From Candidatus Dormiibacterota bacterium (GTDB lineage Bacteria > Chloroflexota > Dormibacteria > Aeolococcales > Bog-877), in the NCBI GenBank assembly GCA_027313505.1, contig DAHVDN010000023.1:1-46729 (forward strand): a stretch of 46,729 nt of DNA, in the 5' to 3' direction. This document shows, one piece after another, positions 1 through 9,345 of the stretch. The position numbers were made by a program, and so were the translations under genes. The number at the start of each line of letters is the position of its first letter. Position 1 is the stretch's first letter. The notes beneath the pieces are model-generated. The model saw only the letters and a program-made list of their open reading frames with translations, searched no databases and was not told the DNA's origin.

Positions 1-76
1 TCACCGCTGGGCTGGCTGCCTGATGTCCATCACCCCAAGAGCTATTCACTTTTACACCACTCCGCGGGACTTGACT

Positions 77-518
77 AAAAGTGCCGATCCCCAGCGCCTC
101 GATGACCGCTCTCACGGACCGATTCCATGCGGACCTGGGGTGTCCCCTGAAGCTGATTGGGTCGCTGAGGCCGGTGCCGAGGCGGTCGCCGGCTATTACC
201 CGGTTATTGGTTGAAAGCTTGGCGACCGGGGAGGCGTACTCACCCACCTGGCTCCGCCTCCGTGCAGAAGCACCAAAGGGTGCGACCCTTCGCCGACTTC
301 GAGAGCATGAACGCGTCCAACCTCGGTCCCTGTGAAGTGATGCACGCCCACCACTCCCAGACGACCCAACCAGCCATCTACGGTGTCCGCAATCTCAGCG
401 TCCGATGCAATGGACTCGCGGGACGGCCAGCCGGGCCAACCGCCGACGCGTAACCGGCTGAGACCAGGGCACCAGCGCCCAAGCCAACCCCAAGGCCCAC
501 CTTTGCGGACTTCGTCAA
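77..518 (-). pseudogene. Decayed alpha/beta-hydrolase, paralogue of the next gene
   Basis: Reading leftward on the minus strand, pieces in three frames align in order with the intact hydrolase at 691-1728. Around 430-518 one frame gives a glycine/alanine-rich membrane-type segment (VGLGVGLGAGALVSAGYA). Around 255-430 a second frame gives a block ending VLLHGGGA, matching VMLLPGLGA in the intact copy. From about 255 to 77 a third frame gives [16 protein letters not shown] and RGHPRSAW, matching [16 protein letters not shown] and AGHPRAAW. At least two frameshifts therefore separate the pieces. Similarity stops abruptly at about position 77, just before the point where the catalytic GHSLGG motif should appear, so the catalytic half is missing. 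I infer an old tandem duplicate that has been truncated and frameshifted. The N-terminal boundary is approximate. Confidence 0.75.
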
Positions 519-690
519 ACCCCCGATCCACGCCCCAAACCGGTCCAAATTCTCGCAAACTGGCGACCATGAAGGCGTTGGCAGCCTGCGCGTTCTCGTC
601 CCCAGCGACTCGAGTTCGAACCGGACGACCCACCCTCAGCGGCCAAGGTAGTGCTCAAGGGCTGGAGAGAATGCTCTCCCGCTACCCGAT

Positions 691-1728
691 TCAGGTATGA
701 GACCGACCGCGATGCTCGCGATCGCCAAACCATCCATCCATCAGCTCTGCGGTTTCAAACGGCCTTACGAAGGGGAAAAGATGGTTCCAGCCGGACACAA
801 CCCGCAGCTCCACCCCGGGATAGTTCTGTAACTGACGTTGTGCTGGAGCGAGCGGTACCTTGACATCGTGGTCCCCAAAGACCACCATCACTCGCCCCGA
901 AAGTAGACCCAGTGCCGGAAGCAGGAGCGAATCGGCGCGGAACCCAGACGGCTCAAGAAGGCGTCTGAAAGCAAGCAGGTCAAAGCCGGTTGTGAACCGG
1001 CTGGTAACCATAAACCGATACCCGTCAGAATCCGGCCCCACCTCTACCGGCCCTCGGGCGAGGCCCCGAACGTCAGCGGCACCGCGCGCGCTCTGCCATC
1101 CCATCAGCAGCAGGTCCAGGCTGAACATCACATCAGCCAGCCCGGGCAATAACGCCGCACGCCAGATCGGTGGAGGATTAGCGGCCAGTCCGACCGGGGC
1201 CAGCAGCACCAAACTCGAGACGCGTTTGGGGCTGTCGACGGCGAAAGCCCCGGCAGCGAGCCCACCAAGAGAATGGCCGCACAGGTGGAAAGTCGCGAGT
1301 CCCAGCTGGTCAGCGACCTCTCGTATGAGCTCGGTCCAGGCCGCCCGAGGATGTCCCGCAAACTGAATCGGATCGCTGAGTCCCGTGCCGGGCAGGTCGA
1401 GTGCGATCACGCGGCATGTCCTGGCTAGGTTGGCGATCAGGCCCGGATAGCTGCCAGCGCTGGCGCCCAGGCCGGGCAGGAGCATGACCGTGCGGTCCCC
1501 GTCGCCAGCCACCAGAAGGTGAATCCGCCCCTGAGATGTCCCCACGTACAGATGCCGTGACTGCACCCCGAACCGACCAATTCGGAGGTCGATTAGGGAT
1601 TCCACCTGCTGCTCCGACGGGCCGACGGGCAGGCGGCGCCGAACCCACAGCACCAAGGAGATGGAGCCGAAAGCGGCCAGGGCGGCTGCGCCGGCTCCAA
1701 GCCGGGCGGCCGCCCTGCCTCTACTCAC
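691..1728 (-). CDS. Alpha/beta-fold hydrolase, membrane-anchored
   Basis: A 345-residue alpha/beta hydrolase. An N-terminal hydrophobic stretch (about residues 5-28) followed by arginines suggests a membrane anchor. The family core is clear: an oxyanion-loop region LLPGLGAS, the [10 protein letters not shown] block, the nucleophile elbow GHSLGG with its serine, a probable acid residue in [11 protein letters not shown], and the catalytic histidine in GWNHLFPF. Substrate cannot be deduced; such enzymes are usually esterases, lipases or C-C hydrolases. The GTG start (1726-1728) overlaps the TGA of dnaK (1725-1727) in a GTGA junction, so the two are probably co-transcribed and translationally coupled. 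A degenerate paralogue lies directly downstream at 77-518. Confidence 0.85.
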   Translation of the reverse strand: MSRGRAAARLGAGAAALAAFGSISLVLWVRRRLPVGPSEQQVESLIDLRIGRFGVQSRHLYVGTSQGRIHLLVAGDGDRTVMLLPGLGASAGSYPGLIANLARTCRVIALDLPGTGLSDPIQFAGHPRAAWTELIREVADQLGLATFHLCGHSLGGLAAGAFAVDSPKRVSSLVLLAPVGLAANPPPIWRAALLPGLADVMFSLDLLLMGWQSARGAADVRGLARGPVEVGPDSDGYRFMVTSRFTTGFDLLAFRRLLEPSGFRADSLLLPALGLLSGRVMVVFGDHDVKVPLAPAQRQLQNYPGVELRVVSGWNHLFPFVRPFETAELMDGWFGDREHRGRSHT

Positions 1729-3644
1729 ACTTCCTTGAATTCGGCATCGACGACATCGCCGTCGGCCCCAGCGGTCCCTTCGGTGGATCCCGCCGCTGGT
1801 GGGATGTCCTCCCCGGGTTGTGCCTCAGACGGTTGGTCGCTCGGAGCAGCGTTGGCGTAGACAGCCTCGCCCACCTTCTGGATGGCCTCGGACAACTCGC
1901 GCTCGCGGCTCTGCATGTCGACGCTGTTCTGGGCCGCCACAGCGGTCTTCAGCGCCTCGATCTTCTGGTTGATCTCATCTCTCAGTTCGGCAGGCACCTT
2001 GTCGCCGTGCTCTCTGATGGTCTTCTCGGAGTTGTAGACCAACGAGTCGCAGCGATTGCGCAGCGCCACGTCCTCGGCCTTGTGTCGGTCATCCTCGGCA
2101 TTGGCTTCGGCCTCCTTCACCATCCGCTCCACCTCCTCCTTCTGGAGGGTCGTGGATCCGGTGATGGTCACCTTCTGAACTCGGCCAGTGCCCCGGTCCT
2201 TCGCCGTCACATTGAGGATGCCGTTGGCGTCGATGTCGAAGGTCACCTCAATCTGAGGCAGACCTCGTGGTGCCGGGGGGATCCCGTCCAGCATGAACCT
2301 CCCCAAAGTTCGGTTGTCACGGGCCATGGGCCTTTCACCCTGAAGGACCACGATCTCAACCGATGACTGATTATCAGCGGCCGTCGAGAAGACCTGGCTC
2401 TTGCTGGTGGGGATCGTACTATTGCGCTCGATCAGCTTGGTGTTAACTTCGCCTTCGGTCATGATTCCAAGCGATAGCGGGGTCACATCCAGCAGCAGGA
2501 CGTCCTTGACTTCGCCCTTCAGGACACCGGCCTGGATGGCGGCTCCAACGGCGACCACCTCATCGGGGTTCACCCCACGGTGAGCGTCCTTACCGGTCAT
2601 CCCCTTGACCAGCTCTTGGATCACCGGCATCCTGGTCGAACCGCCAACGAGGATGACCTCGTCGAGCTCCTCGATCTTCATGTGGGCGTCCTTCAAGGCA
2701 TTTTCGAAGGGTCCCTTGCACCGGTCCGTGAGATCTGCTGTCAGCTGCTCAAACTTAGCTCTCGACAATTTCAAGTCAAGGTGTTTGGGGCCATTCTGGT
2801 CAGCTGTCACGAAGGGAAGATTGATCTGCGTCTCCACCAGTTGGGAGAGCTCAATCTTGGCCTTCTCCGCCGCCTCGGTAAGCCGCTGCAGCGCCTGGCG
2901 ATCGGACTTTAGGTCAATCCCCTGATCCCGCTTGAACTCCTCCGCCATCCAGTCGACGATGCGGCGGTCATAGTCATCACCCCCCAGGTGGGTGTCGCCG
3001 TTGGTCGACTTGACCTCAAATACCCCTTCCCCAACCTCCAGAATTGAGACATCGAATGTGCCGCCGCCGAGGTCGAAGACCAGAATCTTCTCCGACTCCT
3101 TGCGATCAAGGCCATAGGCCAAAGCAGCCGCCGTCGGCTCATTAATGATTCGCAGTACATTGAGGCCAGCGATCTGACCGGCATTTTTGGTCGCCTGGCG
3201 CTGGGCATCATTGAAGTAGGCGGGCACTGTGATCACAGCATCCGTCACCTTCTCCCCCAGGTAGGCCTCGGCATCCGCCTTGAGCTTCTGCAGGATCATG
3301 GCTGAGATCTGCTCTGGGGTGTAGTTTGTGCCTTCAACCGCTACCTCGGCGCGTCCATCCTTTCCGGACACCACCTGATAGGGAACAATCTTGCGCTCGC
3401 CCTCGACCTCATTGAAGAGCCTCCCCATGAAGCGCTTGATCGAGTAGACGGTGTTTTCAGGGTTGACAGCGGCTTGGCGACGAGCCAACTGGCCCACCAG
3501 GCGCTCGCCCCCTTTGGAGAACGCCACCACGGAAGGAGTGGTTCGCCCGCCTTCGGTGTTGGGAATAACTACCGGCTCCCCGGCCTCCATAACAGCGACC
3601 ACCGAGTTGGTGGTACCCAGGTCGATTCCAACGGTCTTGGCCAT
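1725..3644 (-). CDS. dnaK: Molecular chaperone DnaK (Hsp70)
   Basis: A full-length 639-residue Hsp70. The N-terminal ATPase domain opens with [14 protein letters not shown] and contains [14 protein letters not shown], the [12 protein letters not shown] block, [10 protein letters not shown] and the [10 protein letters not shown] motif. The interdomain linker [12 protein letters not shown] leads into the substrate-binding domain (NTTIPT-like [27 protein letters not shown]), then the helical lid and the acidic tail ending [10 protein letters not shown]. DnaK binds unfolded clients in an ATP cycle driven by DnaJ and GrpE. Neither partner is next to it: upstream is a divergent gene and downstream is a coupled hydrolase. 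A GGAGG (3657-3661) precedes the ATG, with a rather long 12-nt gap. I saw no CIRCE or clear HAIR element in the 150-bp intergenic region. Confidence 0.98.
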   Translation of the reverse strand: MAKTVGIDLGTTNSVVAVMEAGEPVVIPNTEGGRTTPSVVAFSKGGERLVGQLARRQAAVNPENTVYSIKRFMGRLFNEVEGERKIVPYQVVSGKDGRAEVAVEGTNYTPEQISAMILQKLKADAEAYLGEKVTDAVITVPAYFNDAQRQATKNAGQIAGLNVLRIINEPTAAALAYGLDRKESEKILVFDLGGGTFDVSILEVGEGVFEVKSTNGDTHLGGDDYDRRIVDWMAEEFKRDQGIDLKSDRQALQRLTEAAEKAKIELSQLVETQINLPFVTADQNGPKHLDLKLSRAKFEQLTADLTDRCKGPFENALKDAHMKIEELDEVILVGGSTRMPVIQELVKGMTGKDAHRGVNPDEVVAVGAAIQAGVLKGEVKDVLLLDVTPLSLGIMTEGEVNTKLIERNSTIPTSKSQVFSTAADNQSSVEIVVLQGERPMARDNRTLGRFMLDGIPPAPRGLPQIEVTFDIDANGILNVTAKDRGTGRVQKVTITGSTTLQKEEVERMVKEAEANAEDDRHKAEDVALRNRCDSLVYNSEKTIREHGDKVPAELRDEINQKIEALKTAVAAQNSVDMQSRERELSEAIQKVGEAVYANAAPSDQPSEAQPGEDIPPAAGSTEGTAGADGDVVDAEFKEV

Positions 3645-3796
3645 GAACTCTAGAAACCTCCGTTTTAGACAGTCGGGGGCTGCGGTGACGCGGCCCGCCC
3701 GCTACACCTACCCTACCGCAGCCGACCGGGCTCGAAACCAAAGTCGAGTTGGCGGTGGCCTGCGCCAGCCCCCATTCGCGATCATGTGGGGGCAAT

Positions 3797-4285
3797 ATGT
3801 CAGCCCAGCGCCCCTCAAAGCAAGCGTACCCGGTGGCAGCTGGCGCTCTCTTCGCGCTCGCTGTCGTGCTGGTGGCGGTACTCTCACTCATGGCGACAGC
3901 GCAGGCCCCGCAGCCCAACGGGCTGGGACTCCTCCCCAACACGGTCTCTCTGCTGCAGGGAACTGGGTTGACGCTCAACCAGCCAGCCGGCGCTCCGGCT
4001 GTGTCTCAGAGACAGGCCGCAGCGGTAGCGCAAAGGCAGGGGGGCCAGGACACGGTCCAGCAAGTGTTGTTGGCGCAGGTGTCCGCGGCAGGCAGAGAAC
4101 TGGGCGGCCGGACCCGGCTGTGCTGGGTGGTACTGCTTAGGGCCAATCCTGACCTCGCTGGGAATCTGCCCGCACCTGGACATATCGACCTTTACTTGGT
4201 GGTGGTAGATGCCCACACGGGCCGGTTCCTGGAGGGCGTGATAGCCTTCCATGGCGCCCCGCATACAGGAGTGGGTTCAGAGTGA
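3797..4285 (+). CDS. Hypothetical exported/membrane-anchored protein
   Basis: A 162-residue protein of no family I recognise. I choose the ATG at 3797 over an upstream in-frame start because a G-rich Shine-Dalgarno-like stretch (GTGGGGG, about 3785-3791) lies just before it and the extra upstream residues look non-coding. A short positive N-terminus is followed by one hydrophobic helix (about residues 13-34, ending near MATAQA), so it is either anchored with an outside C-terminus or a signal-peptide protein. The exterior part has a Gln/Ala-rich stretch and then a compact region with ELGGRTRLCWVVLL and DLYLVVVDAHTGRFLEGV, which resembles a small PepSY-like beta fold. That resemblance is a guess. 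The gene is transcribed away from dnaK and towards the GH5 gene, 70 bp downstream. Confidence 0.6.
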   Translation: MSAQRPSKQAYPVAAGALFALAVVLVAVLSLMATAQAPQPNGLGLLPNTVSLLQGTGLTLNQPAGAPAVSQRQAAAVAQRQGGQDTVQQVLLAQVSAAGRELGGRTRLCWVVLLRANPDLAGNLPAPGHIDLYLVVVDAHTGRFLEGVIAFHGAPHTGVGSE

Positions 4286-4355
4286 CATTTCCAACCAAGG
4301 CTAACTGCGTCGGATGCGCAGAGCCTCTGGGGGGAGACTCCGTCTTGAGCCGTGA

Positions 4356-5795
4356 ATGGCACGGCGGAAACTGCCCGCTCGGATAGAGCGCGGCGGGCGA
4401 CTGGCGGCCCCCGCGTGTCTGGTGGCGACCATTCTGGGGGTGGCGGCATTGGTCGTGCTTCCGACCAGGGCGCTGGCTGTCGCCGTGATCCCTCACCGTC
4501 CTGCGCCGGCCGGGCTGCCCTGGTTGGAGGTCCGATCCGGGCTCATCACCAACTCTCAGGGTCAGAGAGTGATTCTCCGCGGCTTCAACGACGACGCGTT
4601 GCTGGAGACAGGGTCCAAACCCCTGCCGCCGCCGCTGTCGGCAGGTGACGCCCAACTCATGGAGGAGGAAGGCTTCGACGTTGTCCGAATTCCAATCTCG
4701 TGGTCGCTGCTGGAACCGCAGCCCGGCCACTTCAGCACGGGCTACCTGAACCAGATCGCGGACATGGTCGCTGTTTGCAGCGCCCACCACCTGTATGCGG
4801 TCCTGGATATGCACACGGAGGACTTCGGCGTTGGATTTGGAGGCAGCGGCGCCCCGGCCTGGCTCAATGTGCCAGGGGTACCCAACCTCCACCTGCCTGG
4901 AATCTCAGCCGCATGGCAGCGCCACCTTTCCCCAGCGGTCAACGCCGCGCTCGCCTACTTCTGGCTCTATCCCAACTGGCAGAAGCTGTACTGGCAGGCG
5001 TGGACGTTCGTCGCCCGCCGCTTCCGCGGCGACTCCAACGTCGCCGGGTACGATCTCTACAACGAGCCGCATCCACTCCCGATCCCTCCAGGGATCTTCG
5101 CCACCCGACTGCTGTGGCCCTTCTACGCCGAGGGGATCAAGGCTGTGTCGGCGGTTGACCCCAATCACCTGTTCATCGTCGAAGGGGACCTGTTCGGAGA
5201 ATACCCGACCGCTGTCACTCCACTTCGAGCCGCGGACCTAGTTTTCTCCACCCACCTGTATGCCGGCAGCATCCTGGGAAGCCCGTTCACCGGTAGCGCC
5301 GCGCCCCTTGAAAGTGAGTGGACCCAGGCGCTGGGCGAGGCGCAGCAGCTGCCTGCGCCCTACTGGGTTGGAGAGATGGGAATCGAACGCACCCAGCCCT
5401 TGGCCTCAAAGTGGGCAGAAGATGAGCTCGCCCTCGCCAACTCCCACCTCGCCGGTTGGGCATGGTGGGAGTGGGACGACTCCCAGAGCTGGGGAGTAAG
5501 GCAGAACGGGGGTCCGATCCATTCCGCCTGGTTGCGGGTTCTCTCCCAGCCGTTCGTGCGCAGTTCGCCAGGTCGGTTGACCTCAATGTCGTACCAGCCC
5601 TCAACCAGCAGACTCTCGGCCACCGTCACCATGGCGCCCCCAGGCAGCCGGGTTCAGGTCTCTTGGCCCATGACTTCCGGGCGGCCGCGGCTGATCAGCG
5701 GCTGCGTCCGGGAGCTGAGCTCACGCGAATCCTCGCCCGGCCTAGTGACCTTGGTGATGCTGCGGTCAAGCTGCCGAATCATCCTGCGAGGCTGA
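4356..5795 (+). CDS. Glycoside hydrolase family 5, endoglycoceramidase-like
   Basis: A 479-residue secreted glycosidase. Residues 1-41 form a signal peptide or signal anchor (Arg-rich start, hydrophobic core, ALA). The GH5 TIM barrel follows: VILRGFNDD (72-80), VVRIPISWSLLEP (109-121), LDMHTEDF (150-157), GAPAWL, the acid/base glutamate in YNEP (E237), STHLY (298-302) and the nucleophile in WVGEMGIE (E340), then a Trp-rich loop. The GFND, DMH and GAPAW signatures resemble endoglycosylceramidase-type GH5 subfamilies rather than classical cellulases. A C-terminal beta-sandwich (about 395-479) is divergent, and its last 30 residues are unlike the usual form. The ATG at 4356 follows a GGGGAG (4331-4336), but at a long distance. 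The 3' end overlaps the convergent oxidoreductase gene by 17 bp. Confidence 0.85.
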   Translation: MARRKLPARIERGGRLAAPACLVATILGVAALVVLPTRALAVAVIPHRPAPAGLPWLEVRSGLITNSQGQRVILRGFNDDALLETGSKPLPPPLSAGDAQLMEEEGFDVVRIPISWSLLEPQPGHFSTGYLNQIADMVAVCSAHHLYAVLDMHTEDFGVGFGGSGAPAWLNVPGVPNLHLPGISAAWQRHLSPAVNAALAYFWLYPNWQKLYWQAWTFVARRFRGDSNVAGYDLYNEPHPLPIPPGIFATRLLWPFYAEGIKAVSAVDPNHLFIVEGDLFGEYPTAVTPLRAADLVFSTHLYAGSILGSPFTGSAAPLESEWTQALGEAQQLPAPYWVGEMGIERTQPLASKWAEDELALANSHLAGWAWWEWDDSQSWGVRQNGGPIHSAWLRVLSQPFVRSSPGRLTSMSYQPSTSRLSATVTMAPPGSRVQVSWPMTSGRPRLISGCVRELSSRESSPGLVTLVMLRSSCRIILRG

Positions 5796-6795
5796 GGACT
5801 GACTCCACCTGGCCCGTGTTGAGGCTTCTGAAACAGGCGTCTAAGACTGCTAGATTGGCCGCGCCGTCATCCGCCCCGGTCGCCGTTGACCCCCCGTCTC
5901 GCACCGCTCTCCCGAAGGCTCGAACCATGGCCTCGTAGGGATCCGCGGCTGGGCAAGGGATCTCCTCAACGCGACCCGAGCCCATGTCACAGATGATCGG
6001 AAGCGAGTCGCCATGCCAGGCGGTGAAAGGTCGCTCCAGGGTCGCCCATCCCCTGGTCCCATCGACCCGAAGCCACTGGGACTCTGCAGATGCGAATCCA
6101 CAGCTGAGGGCGGCCATGCTCGGCCCAGACTGCCCAGAATCCGGGAAATTCAAAACCAGGTTGACGGTCTCGTCGACACCTTGGCGGAAGATCCCGACCG
6201 CCGATACCCGATCCGGCTCCCGTCGATTGATCCAGCGGGCAGCGTTTACCAAGTACGTCCCGACGTCAAAGAGTGCACCGCCACCAAGCGCGGGGTCCCA
6301 CCTTATGTCCGGGGGCTGGCGAAGAGTGAACGCGAAAGTACCCGAGAGCTGTCGCAGCTGACCCAACGAGCCGCTCTCAAGAATCGAGAGGAACCGTGCC
6401 CAGCGAGGATGGTATCGGTACATCACCGCCTCCGCCAGCACCAGCCGCTGTCTGCGCGCTGTGGCTGCCATCTCGGAAGCTTGACTGGCGGTCATCGCCA
6501 GCGGCTTCTCGCACAGTACATGCAGCCCTTGGCCCAGCGCCGCCACCGTCCACTCCCAATGTAGGGCGTTTGGCAGGGCTATGTAGACACAGTCCAACGC
6601 CCTCTCCAGGACCGGCTGGTACCCCTCGACCACCTCCGGAATCGCCAAGTCGGCCGCCATCGATACTCCCCTCGACAGCTCTCGACTGCCCAGCACCGCG
6701 ACCTCGTCCCCGGCCGCTCGGATTGCAGGAATCAGGGCCTGACGGGCGATTCTGGCCGCACCCAGGATCCCCCAGCGCAGAGCGTCCTGGCTCAA
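5779..6795 (-). CDS. Gfo/Idh/MocA family NAD(P)-dependent oxidoreductase
   Basis: A 338-residue dehydrogenase of the family that oxidises sugars, inositols and related polyols with NAD(P). The N-terminal Rossmann fold starts RWGILGAARIA (7-17); the catalytic EKP motif is at about 96-98; YRYHPRW and GGGALFDVGTY belong to the C-terminal substrate domain. I choose the TTG at 6793-6795 as start because it overlaps the upstream stop as TTGA, follows a strong GGAGGTGGAGG run, and puts the Rossmann glycine motif at the normal distance from the N-terminus. A longer in-frame reading would run far into the upstream gene. It forms a coupled pair with the ThuA/Gfo fusion. The substrate is unknown. Confidence 0.9.
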   Translation of the reverse strand: MSQDALRWGILGAARIARQALIPAIRAAGDEVAVLGSRELSRGVSMAADLAIPEVVEGYQPVLERALDCVYIALPNALHWEWTVAALGQGLHVLCEKPLAMTASQASEMAATARRQRLVLAEAVMYRYHPRWARFLSILESGSLGQLRQLSGTFAFTLRQPPDIRWDPALGGGALFDVGTYLVNAARWINRREPDRVSAVGIFRQGVDETVNLVLNFPDSGQSGPSMAALSCGFASAESQWLRVDGTRGWATLERPFTAWHGDSLPIICDMGSGRVEEIPCPAADPYEAMVRAFGRAVRDGGSTATGADDGAANLAVLDACFRSLNTGQVESVLSLAG

Positions 6796-8456
6796 ACCTC
6801 CACCTCCACCGGCCTGCCCGAGGAGGCCGACGCTGTCGCCGCCTCCATGACTGCGATGTTGCGGCGAGCGGACTCTGGAACGACAGCGAGCGGTTCGTTG
6901 GCGAGAAGATGGCCGGCGAGGTTGCGGTAGAAGGCCTCGGGAGGAGGCGTGGGCAGCACGATCCGCTCGTCGTGACTCTGTCCGTGTCCGGCCGGGCGCA
7001 ACAGGTGGAGCTCGCACTGCAGATCGGCTACCGGCACCCGCTCCTCAAGAACCCCGTTCGGACCCCGCGTCGGAATGGTGGCCTCTCTCCAATTCCCGAC
7101 CACCGCGCCCCGGGTGCCCAGGATGTACCACTTGGGCTTGCGGGCCGCAGCAATGTCGGAGTGTATGAACTGAGCCTCAGCACCATCAGCGAAGGTCAAT
7201 CGCAAATCGAAATGATCGTCGTTGGTGACGTCATGCCAAACCCGGTTCTGACGGCTCGCAGACACCCGGACGACAGTCGAGGGGATCAGTTCCAAAATCC
7301 AGTCAAGATAGTGGGAGCCCCAGTCGTAGATGACCCCGCCGCTCACAGCTGAGTCGGAATGCCAGAAATGGCAGGGGTGATCGAAGCCCCCGACGAAGGA
7401 CTCAACATGGAAGATGTCGCCAATGGCACCCTCGCTCACGAGCCGTCGCAGCGCCAGATAGTCCGGATCCCAGCGCCGATTCTGGTAGACGGTGAGAGTG
7501 GTACCGGCCCGCCCGGCCGCCGCCAACATACGGTCAGCCTCCGCACCCGAGAGACAGAATGGCTTCTCCACCACGAGGTGCTTGCCCGCCTCCAGCACCC
7601 TAAGCCCCAGTGGTCCGTGGGTGTTGGGCGGAGTGGAGATGACCACGACATCGATCCCAGGAAGTGCCAGGAGTTCTTCAATCTCCCTTAGGGACTCGGC
7701 GCCGGGAGACTCGGCGGCAGCCGCTTGGCGCCTGGCCTCACTGCGATCACAGATCCCGATCAATTTCAGCCCGGCCACTTGGGCGATCGCCCGGGTGTGC
7801 TCGGGGCCGATCGCACCGAAACCGAGCAGCCCAACCCCCAGGGAACTCTGCTCCGTCCGCCCTGCCGCATGACATAGCCCGCGATATAGGAAGGCCTGCA
7901 ACTCGGGGTGCCGCCAAAACTGGGGAGCCTCGCCGAGGCCACAGTAGAAGACACGCCCCTTGCCGAACGGACGCGAATAAGCTACGGAGCGCGGATGGGA
8001 CCTCCAGGTGGTGCTCATGAGCTCAGTCGCATCTGGGGGTAGACGCGGCTGCGGGTAGCACGAGTCCTCGACCGTCACCGGGCCGGCCATTCTTCTGGTG
8101 GTGTCGTGCTCCCCATCCAGGGGCTCGGCAACCAACTCACCCCGGACCATCTTCTCCCCCGCAGCGGCCCCCACCATCGCCCTGTACCCGGTGCCAGTCC
8201 ATCTGACACTGGTGCAGTGCAAGCCAACAAAGCCACCTCCCCCGGCGACAAAGTTGCAGAGGCACTCCTCCTCCTCTGGGGACAGCTCGGCCTCCGAAGC
8301 GTGAGCCACCACGACGTCGTATGCATCCAGACGGGTCAGGCAACGGCGGTCGGAGGTGACCTCGACCGCCACCGCCCCGGTCCTAGAGAGATAGCTCAAC
8401 CAGGGGCCCATCACCTCCACCTTGGGGGCGTCCGCCAGGATCAAGGTGCGAATCAT
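6792..8456 (-). CDS. ThuA-like domain fused to Gfo/Idh/MocA oxidoreductase
   Basis: A two-domain protein of 554 residues. Residues 1-200 resemble the ThuA/trehalose-utilisation family, a glutamine-amidotransferase-like fold: LILADAP at the start, GGGGFVGLHCTSVRW, and GKGRVFYCGLG. From about residue 207 a Gfo/Idh/MocA dehydrogenase begins with GVGLLGFGAIG, continues with VVISTPPNTH, carries the EKP motif (about 297-299) and ends with the usual mixed-sheet domain (NRRWDPDY, YDWGSHYLDW). ThuA-like proteins and Gfo dehydrogenases are often neighbours in sugar catabolic loci, so the fusion is plausible. I choose the ATG at 8456 because GGAGG lies about 10 nt upstream; in-frame GTG and ATG codons up to 8513 are alternatives. 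It is coupled (TTGA) to a second Gfo dehydrogenase. Confidence 0.85.
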   Translation of the reverse strand: MIRTLILADAPKVEVMGPWLSYLSRTGAVAVEVTSDRRCLTRLDAYDVVVAHASEAELSPEEEECLCNFVAGGGGFVGLHCTSVRWTGTGYRAMVGAAAGEKMVRGELVAEPLDGEHDTTRRMAGPVTVEDSCYPQPRLPPDATELMSTTWRSHPRSVAYSRPFGKGRVFYCGLGEAPQFWRHPELQAFLYRGLCHAAGRTEQSSLGVGLLGFGAIGPEHTRAIAQVAGLKLIGICDRSEARRQAAAAESPGAESLREIEELLALPGIDVVVISTPPNTHGPLGLRVLEAGKHLVVEKPFCLSGAEADRMLAAAGRAGTTLTVYQNRRWDPDYLALRRLVSEGAIGDIFHVESFVGGFDHPCHFWHSDSAVSGGVIYDWGSHYLDWILELIPSTVVRVSASRQNRVWHDVTNDDHFDLRLTFADGAEAQFIHSDIAAARKPKWYILGTRGAVVGNWREATIPTRGPNGVLEERVPVADLQCELHLLRPAGHGQSHDERIVLPTPPPEAFYRNLAGHLLANEPLAVVPESARRNIAVMEAATASASSGRPVEVEV

Positions 8457-8586
8457 CCTGGTTCCGCCTCCCATTGCCACCGCATACCCGTTCCCCAACA
8501 CTGCCTGCGCCACTCTAACTGAGTCGGAAGTGTCGGCCCTCCAAGCCCCACGCCCTCGCCTTCGCAGTGAGCCTCCGCCGCCGGAC

Positions 8587-9345
8587 TCATCCCTTGGGCT
8601 TTGTTGCCACGTGAATCGCCACTATCCCAAAACTCATCCTCTGGTACCTGACCCGCTCGAATCCAGCATCACGGACCCAGCGGGACACCACCAGCGGCGG
8701 CGGAAAAGCCTCAATCGAATCGGTTAGGTACTGGTAGGCGCCGGCCCTGCCCAGGAGTGCCCGGGCGACGAGTGGGATAACGAGTCGGTTATAGAGGCGG
8801 TATAGCGGTCGAATTGGGCGAGCTACGGTGCTGAACTCGAGAATTACAGCTCTGGCTCCGGGCCTCAGGATTCGGAGCATCTCACCCAAGGCCAGCTGGG
8901 GCTGGGCGATGTTGCGCAGACCGAAGGCCATCGTCGCGGCATCGAAGGACCGGTCCTCAAAAGGAAGGTGGCAGGCGTCCCCGACCTGAAACTGGACCCC
9001 GGTCACCTTGTCGCAGGCTGCGCTGATCATCGTCTCCGTCAGGTCGATTCCCACCACCGTGCCCTCGATTCCGACTCGGCTGCGCAAGAGCGCCGATAGC
9101 GCCCCCGTGCCACAGCAGACGTCCAGCACGCTGTCGCCGGATTGGGATCTGGTCAACTGGGCTGCGCGTCGGCGCCACCGCCGATCCTGGCCAAGGCTGA
9201 GGACCAAGTTGAGCAGGTCGTAGCGAGGAGCAATTCCCGTGAACATTGATCGGATCGCCGCGGGCTCTGGTCGTCCCGCCGTCGGCAGTTGCCTGTCCGG
9301 AGACGACTGTTCCCTCGGCTTTCGCCGCAGGAAAGAGTTGGTCAC
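8587..9345 (-). CDS. menG: Demethylmenaquinone methyltransferase (UbiE/MenG)
   Basis: A 252-residue class I SAM-dependent methyltransferase. UbiE/MenG signatures are present: MFTGIAPRYDLLN near the N-terminus followed by LSLGQDRRWR, the SAM-binding LDVCCGTGALS, VVGIDLTETM, GDACHLPFEDRSFD, the MAFGLRNI block and LRPGARAVILEFS. The enzyme would methylate demethylmenaquinone in the last step of menaquinone synthesis; a ubiquinone role is unlikely in this kind of organism. The GTG start at 9343-9345 overlaps the stop of the upstream nucleoside phosphorylase gene (GTGA); longer readings would overlap that gene heavily. Coupling to a phosphorylase-like gene is unusual and is discussed in the findings. 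Confidence 0.92.
   Translation of the reverse strand: MTNSFLRRKPREQSSPDRQLPTAGRPEPAAIRSMFTGIAPRYDLLNLVLSLGQDRRWRRRAAQLTRSQSGDSVLDVCCGTGALSALLRSRVGIEGTVVGIDLTETMISAACDKVTGVQFQVGDACHLPFEDRSFDAATMAFGLRNIAQPQLALGEMLRILRPGARAVILEFSTVARPIRPLYRLYNRLVIPLVARALLGRAGAYQYLTDSIEAFPPPLVVSRWVRDAGFERVRYQRMSFGIVAIHVATKPKG

Noticed and set aside
600-640. tRNA-like TTCGAAC loop in the left region
   Set aside because: The T-stem does not pair and there is no matching acceptor stem or anticodon arm.
3645-3796. Search for CIRCE or HAIR heat-shock operators at dnaK
   Set aside because: No TTAGCACTC-N9-GAGTGCTAA or clear CTTGAGT/ACTCAAG pair was seen.
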